A stretch of 64,000 nucleotides of DNA from Tessaracoccus lapidicaptus (GCF_001693815.1 NZ_MBQD01000011.1:62001-126000); one strand, 5' to 3'. Numbered from the stretch's first letter, positions 51,413 to 60,099 are shown. Translations and numbers: made by a program. The notes: generated from the letters alone by a model not told the origin.

Positions 51413-51440
51413 TTGCCACAATGGAAAGGTGGCTTACCAT
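51413..51440 (+). promoter_or_regulatory. Leaderless promoter of the DUF2089 operon
   Basis: -35 TTGCCA (51413-51418), a 16-nt spacer, and -10 TACCAT (51435-51440) are followed after 6 nt by the ATG at 51447. Transcription would start at or next to the start codon, and no ribosome-binding site is present. Confidence 0.65.
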
Positions 51441-51446
51441 TGGGCC

Positions 51447-52229
51447 ATGACCAACCCCGATATCCGTCCCATCCTGGACGATCTGGCGGCGGGCCGCATC
51501 GATGCGCAGGAGGCCTCACGGCGCATCGAGGCGGCCAAGGCGGCCGCAGTCGAACACGACATCCCCGCCGACACCGCCACGCAGGGCGGACCCAAGGCCG
51601 GCGGGCTGGCCCGGGTCGCCGTCACCGCCGTCGGCCGCCGGGTCCGCATCGAGGGCGACCCGTCGGTCGCCACCCTGACCATCGACGGGCCACACGTCCT
51701 CCGCCGCGTCGGAACCGTCATGGAGGTGAGTTCGACCGGCGAGATCGGGCCGTCCTTCCAGGGCTTCTCGCTCATCCGCCCGCCCCGCAGCCTCGACGAT
51801 CTGCGCGACCTGTCCCTGGGCAAGGAACTGGTGGTGAAAGTCAACCCGTCCCTGATCGTCGACGCCGAGGTCACCACCGGTGGCCTCCGCACGGTCGGGG
51901 TGCCGCGCCTGGGCCGGATCCGCGTGACAGCGGGTGGCTCCAGCCTGGACGACGTCCACGAGGTGGAGGACCTGCTCAGCCAGGCCGGCGGCATCAGCGT
52001 CTCCGGCCCCATCAGCGTGGGCCGCTCCCGCATCCGCGTCGAGTCCGGCACGCTCACCATCCACCTGACCAAGGGCGCCAACGTCGCCATCCGTGGTGAG
52101 GCGAAGCTCGGCCGCATCAGCTGGCCCGGCGGAGGCGAAGGGGTCGACGAGTACGTCGTGGGTAACGGCGCCGCGCGGCTCGACGTCGCCGTCGTCATGG
52201 GCATGGCGACGATCAAGACGGAGGAGTGA
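51447..52229 (+). CDS. YvlB-like protein with SHOCT-like N-terminus and beta-helix region
   Basis: A 260-residue protein. The first 35 residues ([22 protein letters not shown]) match the SHOCT-like bundling helix found in YvlB/DUF4097-type proteins. The rest is repetitive beta-structure ([39 protein letters not shown]), suggesting a right-handed beta-helix. There is no signal peptide. It overlaps or abuts the DUF2089 gene, a partnership also seen in Firmicutes where such genes respond to envelope stress. Function unproven. Confidence 0.75.
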   Translation: MTNPDIRPILDDLAAGRIDAQEASRRIEAAKAAAVEHDIPADTATQGGPKAGGLARVAVTAVGRRVRIEGDPSVATLTIDGPHVLRRVGTVMEVSSTGEIGPSFQGFSLIRPPRSLDDLRDLSLGKELVVKVNPSLIVDAEVTTGGLRTVGVPRLGRIRVTAGGSSLDDVHEVEDLLSQAGGISVSGPISVGRSRIRVESGTLTIHLTKGANVAIRGEAKLGRISWPGGGEGVDEYVVGNGAARLDVAVVMGMATIKTEE

Positions 52230-52231
52230 CG

Positions 52232-52675
52232 ATGAGCGGACGACACATGTACCACGCTCCCGCGGCCTGCCCGGTGTGCGGCGACCAGCTGATCACCACC
52301 CGGAAGGGCTGCCTGCAGTGTGGGACGGAGATCGCGGGCGAGTTCGCTGCCTGCGAGTTCTGCGCCCTCAACGAGGCGGACCTCGAGCTGCTGCGCGTGT
52401 TCCTCGGCTCCCGCGGCAACCTCCGCGAGGTCGAGCGCCACCTGCAGGTCAGCTACCCGACGGCGCGGACCCGGCTCGACGCGGTCCTGGCCAAGCTCGG
52501 CCTCACGCCCCCGGGCGACCCGGCACCCGCACCCGAGGAGCCGCCGGCCGGGGACGAGTCCGGGGAGTACGGCGAGGAGATCGGCGCGCCCGCCTCGGCG
52601 CAGGAACAGATCCTGGCTCGTGTGGCCAGCGGCGAACTCAGCGCGGAGGTCGCGGCGCAGCTGCTCGGGTCCTGA
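52232..52675 (+). CDS. DUF2089 zinc-ribbon/HTH protein
   Basis: A 147-residue putative regulator. It starts with a zinc-ribbon (CPVCGDQL ... KGCLQCGTEI, plus CEFC), then a helix-turn-helix-like region (LRVFLGSRGNLREVERHLQVSYPTARTRLDAVLAKLGL), and a Pro/Glu linker ending in a small helix (ILARVASGELSAEVAAQLLG) that mirrors the SHOCT-like helix of its neighbour. ATG at 52232 follows GGAGGAG. The pair probably interact through these helices (inference). Confidence 0.85.
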   Translation: MSGRHMYHAPAACPVCGDQLITTRKGCLQCGTEIAGEFAACEFCALNEADLELLRVFLGSRGNLREVERHLQVSYPTARTRLDAVLAKLGLTPPGDPAPAPEEPPAGDESGEYGEEIGAPASAQEQILARVASGELSAEVAAQLLGS

Positions 52676-52687
52676 TCGGTACGGAAA

Positions 52688-52726
52688 CGAGATGGCCGCC
52701 ATCCCGGGTGGGTGGCGGCCATCTCG
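52688..52726. terminator. Terminator after the DUF2089 gene
   Basis: CGAGATGGCCGCCA (52688-52701) and TGGCGGCCATCTCG (52713-52726) form a perfect 14-bp stem with an 11-nt loop between the convergent DUF2089 and greA genes (greA stop at 52746). It can terminate transcription from both sides. Confidence 0.75.
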
Positions 52727-52745
52727 CGTCCGATGTGGGAGTGGA

Positions 52746-53246
52746 TCAGAAGGCGGCCACCTTGGTCACGACGACCATGATCTCTCGGCCGTTGGGAGCT
52801 TCGTAGCGGACCTCGTCGCCCACCCGCGCGCCGACGATGGCCGCGCCGAGCGGCGACTGCGGCGATACCGCGTGGTCGACGGACGAATCGGTGCCGAGGA
52901 TCTCCCTCGAGCCCAGCAGGAAGGTCTCGGAGTCGTCCTCATCGCCGTCGTAGGCAACGGTGACGATCTTGCCGGGGGCGACCTCGTCGTGATCGCCTTC
53001 CGCCTCGCCGACCTGCGCGCGGCGCAGGAGGTCTTCCAGCTGGCGGATGCGGCCCTCCATCTGGCCCTGCTCCTCGCGGGCCGCGTGGTAGCCGCCGTTC
53101 TCGCTGAGGTCCCCCTCTTCGCGGGCGCTGGCAATGCGGGCGCTCACCTCGGGGCGCCCCACGGTCTTCAGCTCATGCAGCTCGGCCTCGAGCTTGTCGT
53201 AGGCCTCCTGCGTGAGCCAGATCACATCGGTGTTGGTCTCGGACAT
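52746..53246 (-). CDS. greA: Transcription elongation factor GreA
   Basis: Rescues backtracked RNA polymerase by stimulating transcript cleavage. The 166-residue protein has the N-terminal coiled coil with the tip acidic motif EEGDLSENGGYHAAREEQ (Asp/Glu pair) and the C-terminal FKBP-like domain (SPLGAAIVGARVGDEVRYEAPNG). A TAGGGT -10 element (53258-53253) ends 6 nt before the ATG, suggesting leaderless transcription from inside the end of the DUF4307 gene. Confidence 0.96.
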   Translation of the reverse strand: MSETNTDVIWLTQEAYDKLEAELHELKTVGRPEVSARIASAREEGDLSENGGYHAAREEQGQMEGRIRQLEDLLRRAQVGEAEGDHDEVAPGKIVTVAYDGDEDDSETFLLGSREILGTDSSVDHAVSPQSPLGAAIVGARVGDEVRYEAPNGREIMVVVTKVAAF

Positions 53247-53258
53247 TCGACAACCCTA

Positions 53259-53660
53259 TCAGGAGGTCACGCGGCACCGGTCGAGGCTGACGCTCGTGGC
53301 CTCCTTGATCGTGGTGAGCGTGACATCAACGGAGGTCAGCGTGTCGGCACCCGGCGCGACGCGCACGGCCTGCTCCGCCACCTTCTCGAAGGAGGGCGCC
53401 TGCGCGTAGAGCGTGCACTCCACGGGCGTGCCCGGGTCGCGGCGCTGGACGACGATCTCGGCCGTGACCTTGGTGGGGCTGACCACCTCGAAGCTGCGCA
53501 CCATGCCGGCGACCGGCGGATTGGACCGCAGCACGCCGGTGACGATCACCAGGACGACCGCACCGAGTACCGCCAGCGCCGCGAGCCCGCCCAACAGATA
53601 GTCGGTGGTGGAGCGCTGCGGGTAGCGGGCGGCGATGCGGGCCTGGTCCTGGCTGGTCAC
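53259..53660 (-). CDS. DUF4307 membrane protein
   Basis: A 133-residue protein with one N-terminal membrane helix (about 25-47) and an extracytoplasmic beta-rich domain (FEVVSPTKVTAEIVVQRRDPGTPVECTLYAQAP). It starts with GTG overlapping the rhomboid stop by 4 nt. DUF4307 next to greA is a recurrent actinobacterial arrangement; function unknown. Confidence 0.88.
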   Translation of the reverse strand: MTSQDQARIAARYPQRSTTDYLLGGLAALAVLGAVVLVIVTGVLRSNPPVAGMVRSFEVVSPTKVTAEIVVQRRDPGTPVECTLYAQAPSFEKVAEQAVRVAPGADTLTSVDVTLTTIKEATSVSLDRCRVTS

Positions 53661-54256
53661 CTGCCCATTGTGCCCTGTACCGCCGCCGTCGGGCGCCGGT
53701 GGAGCTGCCACGCCGCGACCACTCCGCCGAGGGCGCCGCCGAGGTGGGCCTGCCAGCTGACGCCCGGGGCGGTCGGGAAGACCCCCCACAGCACGGAGCC
53801 GTACAGGAGGAACACCACGACCGCGATGGCGATCTGCCCGGGCCGGCCGCTGAAGATGCCGCGCACCAACAGGTAGGCGAGCCAGCCGAAGATGACCCCG
53901 GACGCGCCGGCGGTGATGGTGCCCAGGGGCGACAGGAGCCAGGCCGCGACCCCGGAGGTGACGGCCGAGGTGAGCGTGGCCACGATCCAGCGCGCGACAC
54001 CGGCGAGGTACGTGAGCACCCCGAGCACGAGGAACGGACCGGTGTTGCTGATGAGGTGGGCCCACCCGTAGTGCAGGAACGGGGCCACCAGGATGTTGGG
54101 CAGGTCCTCGGTCTGGCGAGGCTCGATGCCGTACTGGTCCAGGCTGTTCATCGTCAGCGTGTCGAGGATCTCGAGTCCCCACAGGACGGCCAGGAGGCCG
54201 CCGATGACGACGAGGGCTCGCGACAGCGTGGGGGCGGTGTCCTGGCGCGTGGGCAT
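53657..54256 (-). CDS. Rhomboid-family intramembrane serine protease
   Basis: A 199-residue protein with six membrane helices and the rhomboid catalytic pair: Ser119 in GASGVIFG and His171 in AHLGGALGG, plus the conserved HLISN element (67-71). Intramembrane protease with unknown substrates. It is coupled to DUF4307 by a 4-nt overlap and transcribed towards greA. Confidence 0.92.
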   Translation of the reverse strand: MPTRQDTAPTLSRALVVIGGLLAVLWGLEILDTLTMNSLDQYGIEPRQTEDLPNILVAPFLHYGWAHLISNTGPFLVLGVLTYLAGVARWIVATLTSAVTSGVAAWLLSPLGTITAGASGVIFGWLAYLLVRGIFSGRPGQIAIAVVVFLLYGSVLWGVFPTAPGVSWQAHLGGALGGVVAAWQLHRRPTAAVQGTMGR

Positions 54257-54349
54257 GTGTCCAGTGTGACGGACGCGCACAACCGCCGCCCATACCCGGG
54301 TCGGGTACCCGTCGGAGGCCGGGTGGGGCGGGCCGATACCCTTGTGCGC

Positions 54350-56359
54350 ATGGTCAACCGCCTCCGGGAATCGTCCAGCGACTATCTGCGCCAGCACGCG
54401 CACCAGGCCGTCGACTGGTGGGAGTGGGGTGCCGAGGCGCTGGCCTCCGCCGTCGAGCTCGATCGGCCCATCCTGCTGTCGGTGGGTTACGCGTCGTGCC
54501 ACTGGTGCCACGTGATGAGCCACGAGTCGTTCGACGATCCGGCCGTCGCGGGCTTCATCAACGACCACTTCGTCGCGATCAAGGTGGACCGCCAGCAGCA
54601 CCCCGACGTGGACGCCGTGTATATGACGGCCACGCAGGCCATGAACGGCGGGGCAGGGGGATGGCCCATGACCGCGTTCCTCACCCCGACGGGCGAGCCC
54701 TTCTTCACCGGGACCTACTTCCCGCCGGAGCCCCAGGGAGGCCAGCCGTCGTTCCGGCAGGTGCTGGAGGCGATGGCCGACGCCTGGCACTCGCGCCGCG
54801 ACAAGGTGAGCGCCTCGGCGGCCTACATCGTCGCCTCCCTGAGCGCACACGAGACGCCCCAGACCGACTCGGCGCCGGATCTGCGCAAGGCCGTCGACGA
54901 CATCGAGTCCGCGTTCGACCTCATCCACGGCGGGTTCGGGCGGCAGCCGAAGTTCCCGGCGCCCACCCTCCTCGACGCCCTGCTCGTCAAGGGCGATCCC
55001 CGCACCCTCGAGCTCGCCCAGCGCACGCTCGAGGCCATGGCACGCGGCGGCATCCACGATCAGGTCGGTGGCGGCTTCCACCGGTACGCCGTCGACCCGG
55101 GCTGGGTCGTGCCGCACTTCGAGAAGATGCTCTACGACAACGCCCTTCTGCTCGGCACCTACGTGCGTGGCTGGCGGCGGACCGCCGACCACGACTCCGG
55201 GCTGCGGGCGCTCCTCGAACGCACCGCCTACGGCATCGTCGAGTGGCTGGAGCGCGAGATGGTGGGCGACCACGGCGCGTTCATCAGCGGCCTCGACGCC
55301 GACTCCTGCGACATCCGCGGAGCCGTGCACGAGGGCATCTTCTACCTGTGGAACCCCGAGCTCCTCGACGACGCCCTCGGGCCCGAGCTGGGGGAGTGGG
55401 CCGCCGAGACCTTCCACGTCACCCGCGGGGGGACCTTCGAGGACGGCCTGTCGACGCTGCAGCTGCGCGGCCGGCCCGACTTTGCGAAGCTGGACGAGGT
55501 GAGCCGCGTCCTGCTCGAGGAACGGGCGACTCGCTTCCGGCCGGGCGCGGACAACCTGGTGGTCGCGGCCTGGAACGGCTGGATGATCTCCTCCCTCGTC
55601 ACCGGCGCCCTCATCTTCAACGAGAAGGGCTGGCTCGAACTGGCTCTCCGGGCGGCGGAGCACCTCGTGGCCGTGCACCTGGGCGACGGCGACCTGCGCC
55701 GGTCGTCGCGGGACGGTGTCGCGGGTCCGGGGACCGGGATCGCCGAGGACTTCGGGGCGGTCGCCGAGGCGTTCGCGCTGCTCGCCGGCGCGACGGGCGA
55801 CGCGGGCTGGTTGCGCCGGGCCGAGGCGCTGGTCGACCGGGGTGTCGAGCTGTTCGCGCACCCCGACGGCGGGTTCTATGACGCAGCCGACACCGGCCTG
55901 TTCGACCGGCCGCGGTCCCTGACGGACAATGTCACGCCCAGCGGCACGTCCGCGATGGTCGCGGCCCTGCGGCTGGTGGGTCTGCTCGCCGAGCGCCCTG
56001 ACCTCATCGAGCGTGCTGACGCCGCGGCACGGACCACCTGGTCCGCCGTCGCCGAGACGCCGCGGTTCGCGGGCGCGGCCCTGGCCGACCTGCTCATCTC
56101 CGACGAGGCCCGCCGTGGTCTGAAGCCGGCTGTCGCCGTCGTCGTCAGTGACGATCCGTTCGACGAGCTGGCCCGGGCGGCCTGGCGGCTGGCCCCGGCC
56201 GGCTCCGCCATCCTCACCGCGCCGGCGGGGGCGGAGGGCTGGGGCACGCATCTGGAGCACCGCGACCGGCACGCCGTCTACGTGTGTCGCGGGACGGTGT
56301 GCTTCGATCCGGTCACCGACTACAACGAGCTCAAGACGCCCCTGTGGACCCGGGCCTGA
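54350..56359 (+). CDS. DUF255 thioredoxin-domain protein (YyaL/spermatogenesis-associated 20-like)
   Basis: A 669-residue protein with an N-terminal thioredoxin-like domain containing SCHWCHVM (Cys50/Cys53), then a large (alpha/alpha)6-type domain resembling N-acylglucosamine epimerases. Family members are common but functionally undefined; redox and glycan activities have been suggested. The ATG at 54350 is preceded by TACCCT at 7 nt and may be leaderless. Confidence 0.9.
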   Translation: MVNRLRESSSDYLRQHAHQAVDWWEWGAEALASAVELDRPILLSVGYASCHWCHVMSHESFDDPAVAGFINDHFVAIKVDRQQHPDVDAVYMTATQAMNGGAGGWPMTAFLTPTGEPFFTGTYFPPEPQGGQPSFRQVLEAMADAWHSRRDKVSASAAYIVASLSAHETPQTDSAPDLRKAVDDIESAFDLIHGGFGRQPKFPAPTLLDALLVKGDPRTLELAQRTLEAMARGGIHDQVGGGFHRYAVDPGWVVPHFEKMLYDNALLLGTYVRGWRRTADHDSGLRALLERTAYGIVEWLEREMVGDHGAFISGLDADSCDIRGAVHEGIFYLWNPELLDDALGPELGEWAAETFHVTRGGTFEDGLSTLQLRGRPDFAKLDEVSRVLLEERATRFRPGADNLVVAAWNGWMISSLVTGALIFNEKGWLELALRAAEHLVAVHLGDGDLRRSSRDGVAGPGTGIAEDFGAVAEAFALLAGATGDAGWLRRAEALVDRGVELFAHPDGGFYDAADTGLFDRPRSLTDNVTPSGTSAMVAALRLVGLLAERPDLIERADAAARTTWSAVAETPRFAGAALADLLISDEARRGLKPAVAVVVSDDPFDELARAAWRLAPAGSAILTAPAGAEGWGTHLEHRDRHAVYVCRGTVCFDPVTDYNELKTPLWTRA

Positions 56360-56372
56360 CTCGGAGCGGCCG

Positions 56373-56984
56373 CTAAGCGCGCAGCTCGCCGCGCATGATC
56401 GTGTCGCCGGAGTGGCGGGGCTCGTCGTCGAACGGTTCGTTCGACAGGTCGACGATCAGGTAGCCCGAGTCGATGAGCGCGTCGTCGACGGTGAACCGCC
56501 CCACCTCGTCGGCGGCGAACACGCCGACCGAGATCATGCGGGTCAGGTCGGTGTTGATGAGCCACACCTCGACGTAGCCGTCCGGGTTGCTCAGCCCGCC
56601 GGGTACCTCGACCGCCAGGCTGTAGCCCACGCTCCGGCGAAGCAACTCGGCGCGTCCCAGCTGCTGGGAGGGCTGGTCAAGGGGGGTGAGGACCGCCCGG
56701 CGGACGGCGTCGCCGACCTCGTCGCGACCTCCGGTCAGCCAGCCGACCGCCAGGCCTGCGGCGCCTCCGACGGCCAGGCCGCCCAGGCCGAACAGCCACT
56801 GTCGCCGGCTCATCCCGGCGGGGGCGGGCTCAGGTGTCGCGGGAGCCGGTCCGGGGAGGCCCGTGGCCGCGGCGATCGCGTCCCAGGTCCCCGGGCTTGG
56901 CGACGACCAGTCCGGCTCGGAGCGGGCTGCCCGTCGGAAGCGGTCGGCGACGGCGTCCAGCGGCAGCTCGTTGCTGTCAGTCAT
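56373..56984 (-). CDS. Anti-sigma factor (RskA-like)
   Basis: A 203-residue protein encoded directly after the sigma factor with a 4-nt overlap. The N-terminus (1-45) would bind the sigma factor. A membrane helix with an arginine-rich entry (MSRRQWLFGLGGLAVGGAAGLAVGW, about 58-82) suggests membrane anchoring. The C-terminal extracytoplasmic domain (VGYSLAVEVPGGLSNPDGYVEVWLINTDLTRMISVGVF) matches the RskA C-domain type. Confidence 0.85.
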   Translation of the reverse strand: MTDSNELPLDAVADRFRRAARSEPDWSSPSPGTWDAIAAATGLPGPAPATPEPAPAGMSRRQWLFGLGGLAVGGAAGLAVGWLTGGRDEVGDAVRRAVLTPLDQPSQQLGRAELLRRSVGYSLAVEVPGGLSNPDGYVEVWLINTDLTRMISVGVFAADEVGRFTVDDALIDSGYLIVDLSNEPFDDEPRHSGDTIMRGELRA

Positions 56985-57550
56985 GCCGCATCCACCTCCT
57001 CGAACACTGCCCTCAATCTCTCCAGCCCGCGCCTCACGTGGCTCTTCACCGTCCCCAGCGGGAGGTCCAGCCGCCTGGCGACCTCGTCGTGGGTGTGGTC
57101 CTCCAAGTACACCAGCCGCAGGATGGTGGCCCTCGGATCCCCGAGGGCGGCCAGCGCGTCCTGCACGATCACGGAATCGATCACCTCGTCCACGCGGGCG
57201 GCCTCGACAGGGGGCTCCCCGGCCATGGCCTCCGAAGCCAGCAGCTCGTCCTTCCGGAACGCCCGCGACCGCGCCCGGAGCGCGTCGATGACCTTGAGCC
57301 GGCAGATGCCGAGCAGCCAGGCGGGGAGGCTCTCGTCCGTGGCCCGCAGCGTCGCCCGCGACTGCCAGGCGGCGATGAACACCTGCTGCGTGACGTCGTC
57401 GGCGTCGGCCGAGGATCCGAGAGAGGTCCGCGCGATGGTGTGGACCAGCCGCGACCAGCGCTCGTAGGTCTCACGCAGTGCCGACTCGTCTCCGGCGGCG
57501 AACCGACGGGCCAGGACCCCGATGGGGGTGGTGGTGGCGTCGGCGATCAC
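56981..57550 (-). CDS. ECF RNA polymerase sigma factor (SigK-like)
   Basis: A 189-residue group 4 sigma factor with region 2 (ALRETYERWSRLVHTIARTSLGSSADADDVTQQVFIAAWQ) and region 4 (ILRLVYLEDHTHDEVARRLDLPLGTVKSHVRRGLERLR). A GAGACT -10-like element ends 6 nt before GTG 57550, favouring this leaderless start over ATG 57568. Its partner anti-sigma gene follows; the secreted DUF4397 gene upstream is a possible target, as fasciclin-like secreted proteins are for mycobacterial SigK. Confidence 0.9.
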   Translation of the reverse strand: MIADATTTPIGVLARRFAAGDESALRETYERWSRLVHTIARTSLGSSADADDVTQQVFIAAWQSRATLRATDESLPAWLLGICRLKVIDALRARSRAFRKDELLASEAMAGEPPVEAARVDEVIDSVIVQDALAALGDPRATILRLVYLEDHTHDEVARRLDLPLGTVKSHVRRGLERLRAVFEEVDAA

Positions 57551-57595
57551 GCGCCAAGTCTCGCACACCGGCGCCCGTCCGGACGCGGACGCGGC

Positions 57596-57637
57596 GCGGC
57601 TCCCGCCCCTGGGAACCGTGGGAAGGGCGGGAGCCGC
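57596..57637 (-). terminator. Terminator after the DUF4397 gene
   Basis: GCGGCTCCCGCCC (57596-57608) and GGGCGGGAGCCGC (57625-57637) form a perfect 13-bp stem with a 16-nt loop, 14 nt past the stop of the DUF4397 gene. It separates that gene from the sigma-factor operon. Confidence 0.75.
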
Positions 57638-57650
57638 TGGAGCGGATGCG

Positions 57651-58454
57651 TCAGGCGTTGCCGCGCACCCGGGCCCGCTGGGCCGCCACGACCGTGGTCG
57701 CCACGCCCGCCAGGAGCAGCGAGGCGGCGGCGAGGTTGAGGAACGAGGTGTCCGCGGGTCCCTCGGCGCCCGTGCTGGGCATCCCGGTGGTCAGCTTGAC
57801 CGTCTGGGTGGCGAGGGCCAGGTTCTCGTCGTCCAGGGAGCCCCAGGCGTAGACGATGGTGTTCATGCCGGCCGCGATCTCAAGATCGGCGGGACCCAGC
57901 ACGACGGTGTCGGTGCCCGCGGCGACGACGTCGGCGGCGACCGTGCCCGCCGCGAGGTCGAGCTTGGCCTCATCGGGGTTCTCGAGCCCCGGCACGACCA
58001 CGCTGCCACCGGCGCGAACGTCGACGGCCGGGGCCGCCGCCACGTGCCGGACGGTGAGGCGCGCGCCCTCCTCGGAGGCGGCGGTGTCGTTGACGAACGG
58101 GGTCAGGGTCGGCGTGCCGTCGGCCTTGAGGTGCGCCACGACGGTGATGTTCGCGCCCGCAGGGACCGCGACGTCGTTCGCCTCGATGACCGCGGCGCCG
58201 TCGGCGCCGGCCCCGGCCGCGACGACCTTGAGATCGTAGGTGCCCTCCGGCAGCTCCTGCGGGGCGGTGAGGGTGCCGGGCGTGAAGTTCGTCAGCAGGG
58301 CGGAGCCGTTGGCGTAGACGTCGACGGTGGCGCCGGGCACTCCGTGCAGGATGGACACCATCGACGTGTGGTCGTCGGCGTGGGCGAGAGCCGCGGAGCC
58401 GGTGACGGCCGCCAGGGCGAGGGAGCCGGAGAGGACGATGCGCGAGAGCTTCAT
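57651..58454 (-). CDS. Secreted DUF4397 protein with possible sortase-type C-terminus
   Basis: A 267-residue secreted protein: signal peptide (about 1-26, ending AHA), two DUF4397 Ig-like domains (SILHGVPGATVDVYANG and VRHVAAAPAVDVRAGG mark their starts), and a C-terminal tail MPSTGAEGP + hydrophobic helix + RARVRGNA. The tail has the layout of an LPxTG sorting signal with Met in place of Leu. ATG at 58454 follows AAAGGAACC. The leader can fold into alternative hairpins. DUF4397 proteins are surface or extracellular; function undefined. Confidence 0.87.
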   Translation of the reverse strand: MKLSRIVLSGSLALAAVTGSAALAHADDHTSMVSILHGVPGATVDVYANGSALLTNFTPGTLTAPQELPEGTYDLKVVAAGAGADGAAVIEANDVAVPAGANITVVAHLKADGTPTLTPFVNDTAASEEGARLTVRHVAAAPAVDVRAGGSVVVPGLENPDEAKLDLAAGTVAADVVAAGTDTVVLGPADLEIAAGMNTIVYAWGSLDDENLALATQTVKLTTGMPSTGAEGPADTSFLNLAAASLLLAGVATTVVAAQRARVRGNA

Positions 58455-58467
58455 GGGAGGTTCCTTT

Positions 58468-58514
58468 CGAAGTACTGTCGCCAGGCGACGATCGCCGTGA
58501 CACCCAGTACTTCG
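58468..58514 (-). repeat. 10-bp inverted repeat in the leader of the DUF4397 gene
   Basis: CGAAGTACTG (58468-58477) and CAGTACTTCG (58505-58514) are perfect reverse complements. On the minus-strand RNA the pair ends 13 nt before the start codon, next to the ribosome-binding site. The 5' arm can instead pair with ACTTCG from 58546-58551. The interval between the arms also holds a small hairpin (GTCGCC/GGCGAC). Confidence 0.75.
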
Positions 58515-58523
58515 CACCGACCC

Positions 58524-58557
58524 CCTCCGCCGGATGCAGCGGAGGCGAAGTTTTTTT
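58524..58557. terminator. Hairpin and T-run after phoH
   Basis: CCTCCGC (58524-58530) pairs with GCGGAGG (58539-58545), followed on the plus strand by CGAAG and seven T (58551-58557). In the minus direction the hairpin directly follows the phoH stop and acts as its terminator. The plus-strand T-run would stop antisense transcription arriving from the DUF4397 side. Confidence 0.7.
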
Positions 58558-58569
58558 CCCGCCGTCCGA

Positions 58570-59916
58570 TCAGGCCAGTTCGTCGACCTCCAACATGTCG
58601 GTGACAAGGGCCGCGATCTGCGACCGCTCGGACCGCGTCAGGGTGACGTGCGCGAACAGGGGGTTGCCCTTGAGCTTCTCGATGACCGCGACGACGCCGT
58701 CGTGGCGGCCGACCCGCAGGTTGTCGCGCTGCGCGACGTCGTGCGTGAGGACGACCCGGGAGTTCTGTCCGACGCGCGACAACACGGTGAGCAGCACGTT
58801 GCGCTCGAGCGACTGGGCCTCGTCGACGATGATGAACGCGTCGTGGAGCGAACGCCCGCGGATGTGCGTGAGGGGGAGGACCTCGATCATGTCGCGCTCG
58901 AGCAGCTCGTCGATGACGTACTTGTTGGTCACCGACGACAGGGTGTCGAACACCGCCTGGCCCCAGGGGGCCATCTTCTCGCCGGCCGTTCCGGGCAGGA
59001 AGCCGAGGTCCTGGCCCCCCACCGCATACAGCGGGCGGAACACCATCACCTTGGAGTAGCGGTGGGCCTCGAGGACAGCCTCGAGGCCGGCACACAGCGC
59101 GAGCGCGGACTTGCCGGTCCCGGCGCGGCCGCCCAGCGACACGATCCCGATGCTCTCGTCCATGAGCAGGTCGAGCGCGACGCGCTGCTCCGCCGACCGG
59201 CCGTGGATGCCGAAGACCTCCCGGTCGCTGCGGATCAGCCGGAGGGTTGCGTCCGGCAGCCGGCGGGCCAGGGCGCTGGAGGTCGGGGCGTGGAGCACCA
59301 CCCCGGTGTGCGCCGGCAGGTCGGCCGCCTGGGGGAGGTCGACCACGCCTCGCTCGTAGAGCTCGGCCACGTCGTCGGCCGTGACGTCCAGCTCGGCCAT
59401 GCCCGTGAAGCCGGCCTGCAGCGGGAGCTCGTTGCGGTACTCCTCGGCGGCCAGCCCGACGGCCGCCGCCTTGACCCGCAGCGGGAGGTCCTTGGTGACC
59501 AGGACGACGTCGTGGCCCTCGTTGGCGTAGTTGAGGGCGACGGCCAGGATGCGGGTGTCGTTGTCGCCCAGCCGGAACCCTGCGGGCAGGGAGTGCTCGT
59601 CGGTGTGGTTGAGCTCGACGCGCAGGTTCCCGCCGATCTCGTTGGTGAGGAGGGGCGTGTCCAGTCGCCCGTGCTTGACGCGTAGGTCGTCAAGGAGTCG
59701 CAGGGCAGAGCGGGCGAAGTAGCCGAGCTCTGGGTGGTGCCGCTTCGCCTCAAGCTCCGTGATGACGACCAGCGGCAGCACGACGTTGTGTTCGGCGAAC
59801 CGCAGGACAGCGCGGGGATCGGACAGGAGGACGGAGGTATCGAGCACGTAGGTCCGGATCGCGGCGTCGCTGTGGACCTGGAGGGGGGAAGTCTGCTGGT
59901 CGGATGTGTTGAGCAC
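58570..59916 (-). CDS. PIN-PhoH protein (PhoH2-type RNA helicase/ribonuclease)
   Basis: A 448-residue fusion of a PIN ribonuclease domain ([20 protein letters not shown], Asp26; further acidic residues in [13 protein letters not shown]) and a PhoH ATPase (GRAGTGKS, about 262-269; IIVDEAQ, about 362). Mycobacterial PhoH2 is a sequence-specific RNA helicase and RNase. GTG at 59916 follows AAGGGAG. A palindrome at 60062 lies upstream. It appears to be monocistronic. Confidence 0.93.
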   Translation of the reverse strand: MLNTSDQQTSPLQVHSDAAIRTYVLDTSVLLSDPRAVLRFAEHNVVLPLVVITELEAKRHHPELGYFARSALRLLDDLRVKHGRLDTPLLTNEIGGNLRVELNHTDEHSLPAGFRLGDNDTRILAVALNYANEGHDVVLVTKDLPLRVKAAAVGLAAEEYRNELPLQAGFTGMAELDVTADDVAELYERGVVDLPQAADLPAHTGVVLHAPTSSALARRLPDATLRLIRSDREVFGIHGRSAEQRVALDLLMDESIGIVSLGGRAGTGKSALALCAGLEAVLEAHRYSKVMVFRPLYAVGGQDLGFLPGTAGEKMAPWGQAVFDTLSSVTNKYVIDELLERDMIEVLPLTHIRGRSLHDAFIIVDEAQSLERNVLLTVLSRVGQNSRVVLTHDVAQRDNLRVGRHDGVVAVIEKLKGNPLFAHVTLTRSERSQIAALVTDMLEVDELA

Positions 59917-60061
59917 TGCTGCTCCCTTCGCGGGGGCGGCGCTCGGATCCGGCGGCCCCCGATGTGGGGTCAAGGGACCGGACGACTGGTGATGGAGTGG
60001 ATCTCCATGGGCCCGACAATAACCGCCCCGGGGGCCGCGGTGAAGGGGTTTGGGCCGGGAA

Positions 60062-60079
60062 AATCACACTCGTGTGATT
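60062..60079. promoter_or_regulatory. Operator-like palindrome upstream of phoH
   Basis: AATCACAC (60062-60069) and GTGTGATT (60072-60079) are perfect reverse complements around TC. The site is 20 nt past the end of the hemolysin III gene and about 145 nt upstream of phoH. It could be an operator for phoH or, since TTTTCCC follows on the minus strand, a terminator for the hemolysin III gene. Confidence 0.5.
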
Positions 60080-60099
60080 CACCCGGCCGAACCGCCTGG

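Noticed and set aside
53641-53670. Separate leaderless promoter for the DUF4307 gene (CACAAT before GTG)
   Set aside because: The GTG overlaps the rhomboid stop by 4 nt, so translational coupling explains expression without an extra promoter.
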